Shown: one piece after another, positions 42,184-53,162 of the stretch
Layout of the letters: each line of letters opens with the position of its first letter
Numbering within the stretch: the first letter of the stretch is position 1
Assembly (NCBI GenBank): GCA_018806915.1
Contig: JAGKQI010000089.1
Coordinates: forward strand, 434,001-498,000
From: Phytophthora colocasiae
Lineage: Eukaryota; Oomycota; Peronosporomycetes; Peronosporales; Peronosporaceae
DNA: 64,000 nucleotides
Direction of reading: 5' to 3'
Notes under the pieces: model-generated
What the model saw: the letters and a program-made list of their open reading frames with translations, nothing else
The model's database searches: none
What the model was told of the DNA's origin: nothing
Made by a program: the position numbers and the translations under genes

Positions 42184-42597
42184 ATGGCCTTCCCGACTCG
42201 CAGCAACGGCCACAGACACCACCGTTCAGACTTCAGGTTCCAGTCACCTCGTTTCCCTGATCTGCGCAATTTCTCCCGCCTCACAGACAATTTGTTTCGC
42301 AGTCGGCATGAACCACAACGTCCATCTGGGTCGCATCCACATTGGCACTACGTGCCCCCGCCATATTGCTACAGACCACCACCTCCGCCACCTCCTCCAC
42401 CGTACTCACATGACTATTCACACCCCACTCGGTATTCAGCCTCGGCAAAACAGAATCTTGGATATCCACTCCTTACACCGGAGCCGCCTGCATCAGCAAA
42501 GTCTACGACGAGTGCACCATCTGCACCACTACCGGAAGGACAGTGGAGTAAGAGCATTCCAGCTCCATCAGCCCCTCCAGCCTACGAGTTACGATAA
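42184..42597 (+). CDS. Pro-rich small protein 4
   Basis: 137 residues: a basic, His/Arg-rich N-terminus (RSNGHRHHRSDF), an YVPPPYCYRPPPPPPPPPY core and a C-terminal PSAPPAYELR. The PPAY near the end is a class-I WW-domain ligand motif. It is less His-rich than proteins 1-3 and lacks the terminal Trp. It ends 53 bp before the Helitron cluster. Confidence 0.55.
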   Translation: MAFPTRSNGHRHHRSDFRFQSPRFPDLRNFSRLTDNLFRSRHEPQRPSGSHPHWHYVPPPYCYRPPPPPPPPPYSHDYSHPTRYSASAKQNLGYPLLTPEPPASAKSTTSAPSAPLPEGQWSKSIPAPSAPPAYELR

Positions 42598-42684
42598 TCA
42601 CTTTGGTGGAATCAGAAATTACTGTAAATTAATCGTCTGAGACCGAAAACAAGAGCGTCTGCGACGTAGCTGGGAATACTATAT

Positions 42685-42747
42685 ATTACACTGAAATACT
42701 ACTATGTACTACATAGTATTTCGTAGTACATAGTATTTCGGTGTAAT
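42685..42747. repeat. Hairpin near the Helitron-like left terminus
   Basis: Arms 42685-42711 and 42724-42747 are complementary apart from one T/C difference and three extra bases, with a 12-nt loop. The same hairpin occurs in copy E; copy D has lost about 74 bp that include its right arm. A hairpin near the 3' end is expected of Helitrons, though this one is longer and further from the end than usual. Confidence 0.8.
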
Positions 42748-42846
42748 ACATGTATATATGTATATGTCATTGCTGACAGAACGCTACGGTGGGTGCAAGT
42801 CAGAAGAAGTAGGGTGAGAGCAATCAGTCTAAGATTTGTCGAGTAG

Positions 42847-43610
42847 CTAGCAGAGATATCGGTCGAGCCGTGCTAAGTGCCGGTATTGGTACTGGGCTGC
42901 GAATAAACTGAGTGAGAAGGCGGATTGGTGGTGGTTTAGTGTCGTAGCTGCGGCAGTGTCGGACACAGTAAACTGCGTCATCTCATCGATATTGACGTCG
43001 TATAAGTTGCGAACACGCGAGCAGATGAGATTCTTCACGCGGATAGATGTGTGTGAGTCATTGCATACGGTGATAACAAGTGCGATCGTTCGGAAGCGCC
43101 ACCCTTCGTATATGAAGCGAACAGAGGACCGAATCACACCTGTCTTGTTGCTTGCCGTCGTCCAGCAGTCATGATGGAGATTCAGGAACAATGAGCCGTT
43201 AGAAGCTGCATACTCTTCCAGCAAAAGCTTCTTCACTCCGTTTTGAAAGTCAGGGAAGGCATCGTCCAAGTGACCACGGTACGTTCTAACAGCAAGAACG
43301 TATGATTTTAGTGACTTTCTGAAGCATCAACTTGAACCCAGGAGTGACAACTGGGTTAAAAGGTAGACATATTAAGCATTCAATTAGTCTCTAAACCAGT
43401 AGCAGTAGAAGTACTCAAGCTTACCGTCATAAATGAGCCACTGTACGACGAATACATTCAGTTGCTGCTGGGTCAGTCCCCAGGTTCTTGGTAGTACACC
43501 ATGTTGTTTTAAATATGACCCCACGCCAACTAGCGTCAACTTGACTCTTTGTTCGCTAAGCTTTCTGGTTATATTGTAGATATTTGTTAGTACTAATGAA
43601 TGATACAAAA
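42847..43610 (-). pseudogene. hAT-type transposase remnant inside the element
   Basis: Two frames: 43608-43384 (QQQLNVFVVQWLIYDGK) and 43269-42847. The second has the hAT core LHHDCWTTASNKTGVIRSSV .. GWRFRTIALVI and a damaged FTVSDTAAAT in place of the usual V(T/S)DNA(S/A)N. A GT donor after YDG and an AG before VVTPGFKLML suggest an intron between them. The C-terminal dimerisation region is absent, so it is a fragment. It is repeated at the same relative place in copies D and E, so it was present before the copies multiplied. Confidence 0.65.
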
Positions 43611-44135
43611 CATTTTATATGATCAACTCACCGAACTGAGATATTAAGTGGATCGCCGCCCTCATAGCGACACAGCTCATTAGAACACAGGTGCAGAAGA
43701 GCTTAAAAGAAGTAAAGAAGCTTCTTCTCTTTCTTTATCTTCGGGAAGTTGTTGTGACAGGTTAGGCGATAGGGGTGTCATTAGCTGGATAGTCAAGTGA
43801 TACTAATATGCTCAGCGTTGTTCTCCTTTTGATTAATTTGTTTTTTATACTCACAGCTATAGCAGGTGTCATGCCGGGTTTTGAAAAACAATATACAAGC
43901 ATAAAAAGTGAAGCAACAATATCTTAAGCAGCAAAAGGAAAGGAAGGAAACTGCAGTTTAATAACTGATTATTTCCTGGTTGCTACTACTTGGCTATTAA
44001 ATTCTGAAGGTTTGATTGTATTTTGTGAAATGTTTGCTTGGTGGTACATTGACCAGTGAACCACTAGGAGGCCGTTAAGCAGCAAGAGAAAGGATACTAC
44101 TAACTTTCGGGAGAATAGCAAATGTGAAACGTAGC

Positions 44136-47100
44136 CTAGCGAGGATGCCAGTAACCATCGTTGCCAATGTCCATACGCCATTTTGTAGTGTCTGGATTTG
44201 GTTGCAACTGCTTCAACACACGTTTTTGGAAAGCGGGTGACAACGGTAGGCAGCGTAGAAGATGTGCGGATCTGACACGAGATGTTCCAACGTAGAGGGT
44301 GATCAAGCATCCATTTGGGCGATCCGGGTGTACCCTCCAGATAAAGTAAAACCCTTTTAGTGTAGCCCCTGGGCTTTCCATACCGTCATTACTAGCGCGA
44401 GCTCAACTGCAAGTTGCGAGTATCTGATCTTCATTGGTTTTGGCATGAGCGTCCGCGCTAACGTAACGGTATACTTGCTTTTGTCATTTACAAGTAGGCC
44501 GATTGGAATTATAATACTGTCTTTTTCCGTTCTTCGTCCGGCAGTATCTGTTTTCCAAATTGTTTCCAAGTTGTTTTCAGGAGGCCAGGTTGTTGCTGGC
44601 ACAACTCCACCAGTTTGAGTGATGAGTTGGACATTTATAAAGTCAGGTGCTTTCGGAAGATCAAAGACAGCTCCACTTGGTAGTCGTGCACATTGTAGCA
44701 TCTGCAGGATTTGTTCGGAGTCGCTGACGTTATTCCACGCAAGCGACACAAGCTTGCACATAGTCCCATTTGCAACACCCCATTCAACGTTTCCGTTACC
44801 ATTATCAAGGACTTGAGCACATCCTCCTTTCACAAAATAACCGAACAAAGCTGGGTAGTCGGCTGCGTTGTATAGCAACTCCAACAGTTCTTGTGGGACT
44901 CCTGCGACTGGTTTACGCCACCGTAATACCACAGAGTTTGCACGGAGAGCAAGTAATCGAGCAGTACATGCTGTTAAAGCAGCTTTATCCACATTGCTTG
45001 TAACCAGAATTGTTGATTCATCCATCCAGGCTGGATCCAGCTCAATTTCTTGTCGTGTTAGCTCGTGTGTCACCGCGTCAACTACCTCATCACTGAGCAA
45101 TTGAAATTTCGTCTCTCCATAGCTACCTGGATATGTTGCGGGGAGTTTTCGGAACGTGTCCAGATTTTTCTGCTGCACTGGACAGTTGTGGGCCCTTTGT
45201 TGAGACTTTAGAGTAAACACTCGAAATCGCCTGAAAAGGTCTCGGGCTTGTATGATAACGGCGTTTGCGTTCAGCTTGTACATAGATTTACATAGAGGCG
45301 TCCCCATGAGCGCTTCCAGTTGCAAAAAATCTCCAGACTGTTCACAATTAATAAAAATGAGGGTCATGCATTGTGAATGAAGTGATCAACATACCAGACG
45401 TACCCATAGGAGAGATTTACCACCAAACGGCAAATCGTGATTGTAGACCATGCGTAAGCGCTTGTCTACAGTCACTGTAAATTCGCTACCAAGCATAGAA
45501 ACTTCGTCTGTCACGATGATACCAACCGGGTTGTCGAAAAGAAGACGGAGTTCTGCTAATTTTTTAGGAGAAACATGATCTCCCTCTCGACCAACTTTGA
45601 AAGCAGCATGACACGTCATCCCGCCTGGAAACTGGCTTGCAGCAGCCCCTGTCGGGCATGTTATTACAATATTTAGCCCGCGTTTCAGTAACTCGTCTCG
45701 TAGTTTGTGTATGACGAACGATTTGCCTGTTCCGGCTCCACCATGCATAAGTGTAAGTGTCTGAACAGGATTGGGCTTGTCGAGGTTTGTCAGGATCCAA
45801 TCGATTATTGCTTGCTGTTCAGGAGATGCAGTGTCTTCATTTCGCGATTGGTGCAGCGATGATGCAATAGGATCATTAGGGCCTCTGGTATTACTAGTCT
45901 GTCCATTAGATAAATCAGATGCGTGGTTGCACGGCACCATCTCGTGGATTCGTCGTGCAACAACTTGGAGGTTTAGTTCGGGACGAATGAGCACATCGTC
46001 ATACGTACGCTGATGCTGATATACGTTCGACAACAGATGAGATACAGGAACGGCATGCTGTACATCTGCATGTGTTTGTTCACTGTCATCTTGAACTCCC
46101 ATCAGCGAGCAAAAGATTGACTGTATAGCTCGTACACTTTCGCGATGAGTCGGATTTCCTAAAGCCGCAGCTCGAGTAGTAAGCCAATATAAATCATCAT
46201 CTCCGTCCGTCAATACTCCATTTGCTTCAGGGTCACCCGTGCTGTTACGGGTTTTCTGATCCGTAATGGAACCGGTCGATGGATTATCTTTCCATCGTGT
46301 GGCATTTCTAGCTCTCCACTCCAAACACGTTTTTTCGTTGTCGCTACATCGTACATGCTTTTGAATGAAATTGTGGACTTGCCGATATCGTTGCCTGCTG
46401 ATAAAAGGGACTGAAGAGCTATCCCAAGCTGTACACAATTGTGCTAACCCTGACGCACTCACGTCAAATTCTGGTCGATCGTGCGTGTTCCAAGGTACAG
46501 AAACGGAGATAACATACTTTGCCATCGCGTCCATCTTCTTTGAACTTGGCGCTTTACGAGAGCATGACACGGGTGGAGAACCTCCAAAAGCCGGGGTGAA
46601 CATTTTCGTACGGATAACGGCTTCGTAGTGATGAAAGAGAGGGTGGCGCGTGTCCAAGTCGAAGCTGTGCCTAGATTTTCGCCCTCGGTTGCTTTTTGTT
46701 CCAATTTTATTTTGGCGCGGTACAATATCCACGATGCAGGCAAACTCTGAAGGCGAATAATCCACGAAATGAATGCCACGGTATTTGTATAATTCCAGCT
46801 GACTGACAAATATTGTCTTGCCTTCGATTTTAAAAGTCCGTGCGCCGCCAGCAGCATGTTTCTCAGTACAAGAGCGACTGAGAACTGACAAATCTTCTGC
46901 GTGAGCAAAATTCGCTAGTTCCTCGATAGCAGCATCTATCGTTGAGGAACTGTCTGCACTATCTTCTTCGAGAAATGCTGCTACATCGTCGTTATCCATG
47001 TAGTCCGTTGACGAACACGTACTACCTTCGTCAATTACGTTTTCCTCTGAGGATGTGTCCAGATTTTTTTCCAGCTCATTTACAAATCCATGCGGAAACA

Positions 47101-50100
47101 CAAACGTGAACGATTCAGACGATACATGAGATTTGTGCCCAACCAAAGCATATACCATCAAGGAAATAGGCCACTCATTCGCACCGCCGAACGCGTTAAC
47201 TGTACGCGTCGCTAGGTATTGAGCCTGACGTTCCGGTGTTTCGCTGTCCGCGGCAATGCTAGGGTACTTCAGAGCATCTTCGAGGGCTATGAGCATCATC
47301 GCAGCAGCATTTTTGAGTCCTGCACCTTCTTTTGTCATGTAATTCTGCTGGTATTCATCAACCAAATCTCCAGCATCTTCTCCGTTCATAACACTTGAGT
47401 TACAATGCGATGCTGTTAAACCAGATAACAAACAATTTGTTTCCACATACATGCCATCGGCTTCAGGTCGAAATTGTTCCCAGACAACAGGACCAGAAAT
47501 CTGAGGACGAAGAAATTCACCTTGTTTAGAATCGTAGCCAGCATCCAGTTTCATTTCGTAATCTGCAGAGATGGGGCTGCCGACGCAAGCTCCATTGACT
47601 TTGTTTATAACCAGTGGCTGGGTTTCCTTTTCGTGGATTCCTGCAGGACGACACAGCCTACACTGTGTTTTCCCGCGTTTTCCTTTGACGCAGGTCTTCG
47701 AGTGGCAATGGATGTTTGTTGCAGCAGTTGACCTTTGAACCGCGTCTTGAAAACCTGATAGATCATCACTGATAGGTGGTAATGCTACTTCACATGCTCG
47801 TGGGAACGGAGTTCCAGGATTGTTGTACTTCCAATCATTTACCCAAGCTCGCGTAGCAGGGGATAAATGATTCGTGCATACAGCATCCATCCAATTCGCG
47901 ATATACTGACGTAGCACAAGACAGGAAGCTCCACGCGTCAAGATCTCGGGTGAAAAAGAAGAGCCGTACACTGTCATGTGTAGATGTAATCTTCCATCAA
48001 TTTGAGGTTCAACGACACCGTTAAACGCGGCAACTTTTCCATAAGCTCCGGCTTCACGTTCGACATAGTTTCGGCATTTCCTAGTGTCTTCAGAAGCCGG
48101 GCAGCGCAAAATTCCTTTCTGAATCAGATTCATTTTCCGCTCAAAGGCTAAAGCAGCCAGAGCAGGGCATCGGTTTGAGATTGACAAACGGAGCCGTGGG
48201 CTGTTTTTAATATCTTCAGGAAGTTTACTCCAGTTAAAGTTTTCTTCACCGTATACGCAAGTTTCGTCATTCCAAGCGTTATGTTTTCTCAGCAACACGA
48301 TTCGATGCAAAGTAATATCGTCTTGCTCAGGCGGTGCAACCGTGATCCAAAACAGGGGTAGCCCAAACCGATAACGCATGGCTGACAATTTCGGCCGGGT
48401 TGCTGCACGCTCAAAAGGCGAAAAGGGAATCGTACCACCAATAACTGATAAAATTCGCAATAGTCCCGCGTTAAGTCGTTTTGCCGCAGCGGATTCAGGG
48501 TCTTCTTTTGCTGCAACAAGTGCTTCCTTGAACTCCGTAGAGTTTGCCAATTCTCCCAGTTTTTTTTAACGTTTTTGCGTGAGTTGTGGCTGCTCTAGCT
48601 GCTTTTCGTACTGCTGAATGTCTTTGCAGCTGATTAAAAAGCGTTGCTACAAATGTTACGTCGGTCTCGAATCTGCCATCGTAATACCGCATGAGATGTT
48701 GCACTAAGTCACGGGGAATGATCCATGAGGCAGCATATCACCCCCCATCATGAACAAGGTAGGAAATGTACCAGCGATCATTTCACCATTTTCATCCCAC
48801 TCCACAATTGGTGTAGCTCCTCTTCGTACTACAGCAATGTCACCTTTTATGCCAACGGTGTCCATCATTGCATCGATAATCGTAGATCTGACCTTGTCCG
48901 TTTGACTCATCGCTGGTTGCAAAACAGCAGATTGCTGAAAGACAACACAGTCTGGTGTGTCTCTGTCAGGAGCCATATCTGCCGCGTATCGCTCCGAGTT
49001 GACGGCGTTATCCACAGCACGCAACGCTGCTGTGTCACGCACAATCACATCCCTTTCGATAGCATTTTCTAACGTTGCAAGTTTTTCGACTTGAACACGA
49101 GAGTCATCTATCTCGATGCCTTTATCCCGAATGAAGCTATGCGTTTCCTTCAATACAGCTAGCCACGGAAAAATACTTTCGCTCGGCAATTCATAAAAAC
49201 CACGAAATACATTTTTACGGGCCCTCCACTCTTCTGAAGGGCCAATAAAAGTAACCCGAGGCTTATGATCGATGTCTGTTACTGGGAGTACCTTTGCACA
49301 AGCTTGGGGGCCACTCGAATGAAAGCAAATCACATGTCCACTGCAATGTTTTTCAGACAGAGAGAACTCTAATCCGAAGCTCCGAGCTGGCGCGATACAA
49401 TTTTTCCCAAGCGCATTCAGTGAAGGAAGAGATCCAGAACACCCGTACTCATGGCCACTTGCGAGACTAAACTTTGATTTGCGGGGATTCCATGCACATT
49501 TCGAGCATAAATGAACACGCTCTATGTCACGGACTAACTCAGGATTCAAATAGTATTTTTTCCCATTTGGCTGCTGTAGAATTTGGGCATGTTTCCTGAT
49601 GATATCATCTGATAGATGACCGTACCGTTCTTCAAACTCAGAAGGAGAAATTAGAAATGTATCCGGTAGGTTCGATAACGGCATACAGACAGTTTTTCTC
49701 TCAGATTCAAGAAGCAATTCACAACACGAAGCACATGCGTAAATTGCACTTCGTGAGGGATCAATTGCAGCAGCAGTTTTTTCACACCGGACATGTTCTT
49801 GTACTCCAGGGGGGTCATCGAGCGCAGCCACTAACCGTTGACGTACAGGTTCACTTTCCCGAAGATGTTCATCATTAAAAATGAAAGCGTCTGGGTGACA
49901 GCTGCAGCAGTAAAAGTAGGCCAATGCGAGCCTTGGGTCAGACGTAAAGTTTTGACCTTTCATCATCATCAGCACATCCTCGTCAGAGATGTCGTGTTTA
50001 CCCAGTATTGATTCTGCGAGATGATGTAAGCGAACATCTAAATCACTCTCGTTGCCTTTTGCGTGTTGTTCGGATTGAACATCCCTCGCTGGTGGTGTAA

Positions 50101-50464
50101 AACAAAATTAGCTTACATCCATTCAAACTACCGTAGCGAGATTACTGTACCGCGATTTTTCTTTTGAGCACGATATTGACGCATATAAGCTGCTCGACGT
50201 TTTTTTTTAAACTCCGCTGCAGCATCCTCAGTATGAGTCTTTTTTTTTTGAGGAGCGAGATCTCTGCATGTCGGCATGTCGCTTACGAGCTGTTGCCTCT
50301 GAATATGCACGATCAGGATCATTACCTCTAGCAGCCCCAACGATCGGTTGAATAACTTGAGTAGGAGCTTGAGCATTGCCAGTCTGTTTCCTCGAAGCGC
50401 GATACGCGCGCATGTATTCTGCTTTGCGCTGGCGCTTTCGTTCTGGCGAAGAAGCACTCTCCAT
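44136..50464 (-). pseudogene. Helitron Rep-helicase gene, copy A (several frameshifts)
   Basis: Start at MESASSPERKRQRKAEYMRA (50464). The N-terminus has three imperfect basic repeats of the type KRRAAYMRQYRAQKK, then a Cys/His-rich region (CCSCHPDAF, CASCCELL, LCSKCAW). Rep contains FWITVAPPEQDD, the HUH motif GRLHLHMTVYG, QYIANWMDAV and a CHSKTCVKGKRGKTQCRLC zinc region. The Pif1-type helicase has Walker A HGGAGTGKS and Walker B IIVTDEVSMLG, with GDFLQL just after intron 45338-45403. Another intron is 50089-50150. Frame breaks lie at or next to runs of T10 (50240), G4 (48713), T8 (48560), T4 (44355), C4 (44366) and G3 (44297). Together the pieces cover a full RepHel protein. Confidence 0.85.
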
Positions 50465-50682
50465 GATCACTGTCCTCGCTGATCTAACAAATTGATTAGA
50501 TACTAACGGTGTGATCAGAAAGCATCAGAGGATTTAACGATTGTTTTGGTGACGAGCATTTGTCATCATGTACATCTGCAGAGGCAACGGCAAGATCAAT
50601 TCCCATCAAAATGTGGCCCAACAGATTTTCCTCATCATTAATCATTTTGTGCCGAGCTAACCAAGGCTTGCTTCTGTCAAGT

Positions 50683-51455
50683 ATGGAGATTGAAGGGATC
50701 CCGATACCCAAGGACTACAAATCACCACTCCAGGAACGCGGCGAGAGTGAACAAGACGCTCCTCCTCGCGTGCTTCCAACACGCAAAGGTGAGTAGAAGT
50801 ACGAAGTGTTCAATACTGGACAAATACGTATAATTTCTATGCCACCACGTCATCAGCGTTTTTAGAATACGTGAACGAGGGTGTCCGTAGTACGAATAAT
50901 GTTTCTGTCTACGGACGAAATGTTTGGTGCAGCGAACACACCGTTCGCGATGGACGCAAATTGGTCCGGATGCACCTAATTGACCTGTTTGCTCCAGAGT
51001 CGGAGGCGATACTGAAATCGGTAAATTTTACTCAATAGCCAATTCTAGCATTTTACTAATATTTCTGCATATGTGCTTGTCACTATCAGAAATATGAAGA
51101 CCAGTATGATAACAACCGCTACATAGTCGACAAAGATCTGATGACTGCAACGATCTGGAAGAACAACGACACCGAGCATGACGTTCCGCTCCGAGGACAA
51201 AAAGTAAAAGTTGTTCATTTCACCGATCCGAAGGTCTTCCGGAACGAGTGCTGCCAATTCACAACACGATTCAGAGATCTCAAGTTCGAGAAGAAGTCCG
51301 AGACGCCAACGACTACAGATGGAAAATATCCTGCTTCTTCATCTACGATCACTGAAATGGCCACTGTAATTCCGAATTCCAGCTCGAATGTCTGCACGAA
51401 CAAAAGCGCCACCGTGAAACTCGAGCCGCCCGTCAAGAAACAAAAAACGGACTGA
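50683..51455 (+). CDS. Auxiliary gene of the Helitron-like element, unknown function
   Basis: 211 residues in three exons: 50683-50788, 50857-51020 and 51090-51455, with introns of 68 and 69 nt that close the frame. Starts MEIEGIPIPKDYKSPLQERG, continues FLEYVNEGVRSTNNVSVYGR and HLIDLFAPESEAIL, then VKVVHFTDPKVFRNECCQFT, with a Ser/Thr-rich part and a basic PPVKKQKTD tail that looks like a nuclear localisation signal. I do not recognise the family. It diverges from the Rep-helicase gene with 218 bp between start codons, and parts of it travel with other copies (55128-55718), so it belongs to the element rather than to the host locus. Confidence 0.7.
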
Positions 51456-51821
51456 ATGTCGTTCACTGGGAGAATTTTCTTTTTTAGTCTGGAAGCATGT
51501 TTTTCTTCTATGGTTCACTATATTGATCGGTCGGTGTGTTATCGAGAGCTATGTTTCGAAGAGGCAGATGACAATTTGAGTAATTTAGTTATGACTTTTA
51601 AGTATACCGGTAGCACTAATAAGACCAACTCCTGCTTGTACACTTCTTCACTTGCAACACTCTGATGCAGCTCAAAACCAGTTAATCAACTTCAATTTCC
51701 TCTGATGCAGCTCGAGCTGCAATACTGATGTTGCCCGAATGTTGCCCGAGGTTACGGTCACGTTACGCAGAAGCAGTAGAACAAGGAAATAATTATCTTT
51801 CATTGAATGTACTAGAGGCGT
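51456..51821. other. Region between auxiliary gene and SWEET gene
   Basis: 366 bp, no gene seen. The right (5' in Rep orientation) end of Helitron copy A should lie here or just beyond but I could not identify a TC terminus with certainty. Confidence 0.3.
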
Positions 51822-52508
51822 TTATACTGGAGACAGAGCCTGAAACGCATCGTCTCTGGTAGTTGAGGGTCTAGTCTCTCTTGAAAATACAATGACCATT
51901 GCCCACGCAGGCGTATGAAGCGTCATGATCCACACTTGAGGTCCAGCATTGATCCAGTTTGAATATAAATGGCCGTACGTGATCCATCCACAGGAGTACG
52001 AGGACCCGACAACCAGTGCACGTACATTGATCGATGCAGCAGACTTGTTTCTAAAGGACTGGGAAATGTTCTGGAGCGTGAAGATGCTGGTGAAGAGTAC
52101 AGTAAAATCGCAGAAGCACAGCCCGTGGGTCTTCCACACTTGCGTTCTTGACTGCCCGGTGAAGCCCAAAAAACCGACAACAACGTATAGTGTTGGAACT
52201 GTTAACGCCGCACCCACTAGAGCAGTGGATTGAGTCACTCTGTGGTCCTCGGAGTATTTCCAATAGATGAAGATGTAGCACCAGGAGACGATGTCGCCGA
52301 TGACGAACGCTGGGAAATTTGGGAACCAAGCCTTGCCCAGAAAATCATACATTGCCCACATGTGGCAATTCGCAAGCAGTGAGAGTAAGGGGGTAATTGA
52401 GGTAGAACCAACTGCTCGCTCTTGATAAACCCGGACGATAGAGGGAAATGGTAGGAAGATTGTCGCTAGGGTGCTACACCAGACCCAGATCCAAACCAAA
52501 GCGATCAT
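51822..52508 (-). CDS. SWEET-type sugar transporter
   Basis: 228 residues from MIALVWIWVWCSTLA (52508). Two MtN3/saliva repeats of three hydrophobic segments each: first LATIFLPFPSIV .. LLSLLANCHMWAMYDFLG .. FPAFVIGDIVSWCYIFIYW, then a linking segment (STALVGAALTVPTLYVVVGF), then the second repeat with SIFTLQNISQSFRNKSAASI and GSSYSCGWITYGHLYSNWI. SWEETs are bidirectional facilitators of glucose or sucrose. A longer frame to 52658 adds ordinary sequence and is not preferred. The gene seems intact although it lies between two Helitron copies. Confidence 0.83.
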   Translation of the reverse strand: MIALVWIWVWCSTLATIFLPFPSIVRVYQERAVGSTSITPLLSLLANCHMWAMYDFLGKAWFPNFPAFVIGDIVSWCYIFIYWKYSEDHRVTQSTALVGAALTVPTLYVVVGFLGFTGQSRTQVWKTHGLCFCDFTVLFTSIFTLQNISQSFRNKSAASINVRALVVGSSYSCGWITYGHLYSNWINAGPQVWIMTLHTPAWAMVIVFSRETRPSTTRDDAFQALSPV

Positions 52509-52733
52509 TTTTTTGCAAATTGGGTTGTGAGTCAGTGGAGCAAATGGAACCGTCTCAATAAAGAGAGAACCGATGTGTCTAGCTCTGGAATGTCTAAACA
52601 ATGTCCTCAAGTGTCGATTAGATGAGGAAAACGAAGTCATCTCATCAAATTCATGCAATTCATTACCGATTCATCGCATTTTATCTTGCTTTCAATCCGT
52701 ACTCTTGAAGCACAGTAGACTGACAGCACAGCC

Positions 52734-53132
52734 ATGTTCGTCGTCATGTACTCGTTCGCGCAGTTCTTCTTCAACTTCGGACCCAACGCCACGACGTTCA
52801 TCATCCCTGCAGAAGTATTCCCCACGGCAGTGCGTTCCACGGGTCATGGCATTTCAGCTGCTTCCGGTAAGGTCGGTGCCATCATCGCCGCTCAATGCTT
52901 CGCGGTGGTCGCCAAGGGCTCGTTCGGTTTCAAGGGTGTGCTCTATATCTTCGCTGCGTGCTGTTTCCTCGGTTTGTTGTTCTCGTTCTGGGTGCCAGAG
53001 ACGAAGAACATGACGCTGGAGGAGCTGAGTGCGATGGACGCAGAGGGTATCCCGACCAACACGGACCCCAACTCGAAAGATGTGGATGATGCGTACAAGT
53101 CTCTCCGTACTCCTGGTGCCTCCTTGCAGTAA
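52734..53132 (+). pseudogene. Phosphate:H+ symporter (PHT1-type), C-terminal fragment
   Basis: 132 codons matching only the last part of a PHT1-family MFS transporter: FFFNFGPNATTFIIPAEVFP, RSTGHGISAASGKVGAII, then the last membrane segment (VLYIFAACCFLGLLFSFWVP) and a PETKNMTLEELSAMD end. Full proteins have about 500 residues with 12 membrane segments; the first ten are missing. An in-frame stop lies 18 nt upstream of the ATG, and the SWEET gene is too close for the missing part to fit. A splice acceptor (AGCACAG) before the ATG suggests it is the last exon of a gene cut off by rearrangement. Confidence 0.85.
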
Positions 53133-53162
53133 CGTAGACACAGTACACTCAAATGCTTTACT

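Larger units (their letters stand above)
42650..51455 (-). mobile_element. Helitron-like element, copy A (fullest copy)
   Basis: From the shared left terminus CAAGAGCGTCTGCGACGTAG (42650) through a strong hairpin, a hAT transposase remnant, a non-coding stretch (43611-44135) and the Rep-helicase gene (minus) to a divergent auxiliary gene (plus). The left end corresponds to the 3' end of the element in Rep orientation; the other end is not identified. The same left terminus recurs at 59304 and 63533, always preceded by A. Classification rests on the HUH Rep motif plus Pif1-type helicase in one protein. Confidence 0.85.

Noticed and set aside
49657..49878. Plus-strand 73-codon frame inside the Rep N-terminal region
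   Set aside because: Antisense shadow of the Rep-helicase gene, repeated in the other copies only because the DNA is repeated.
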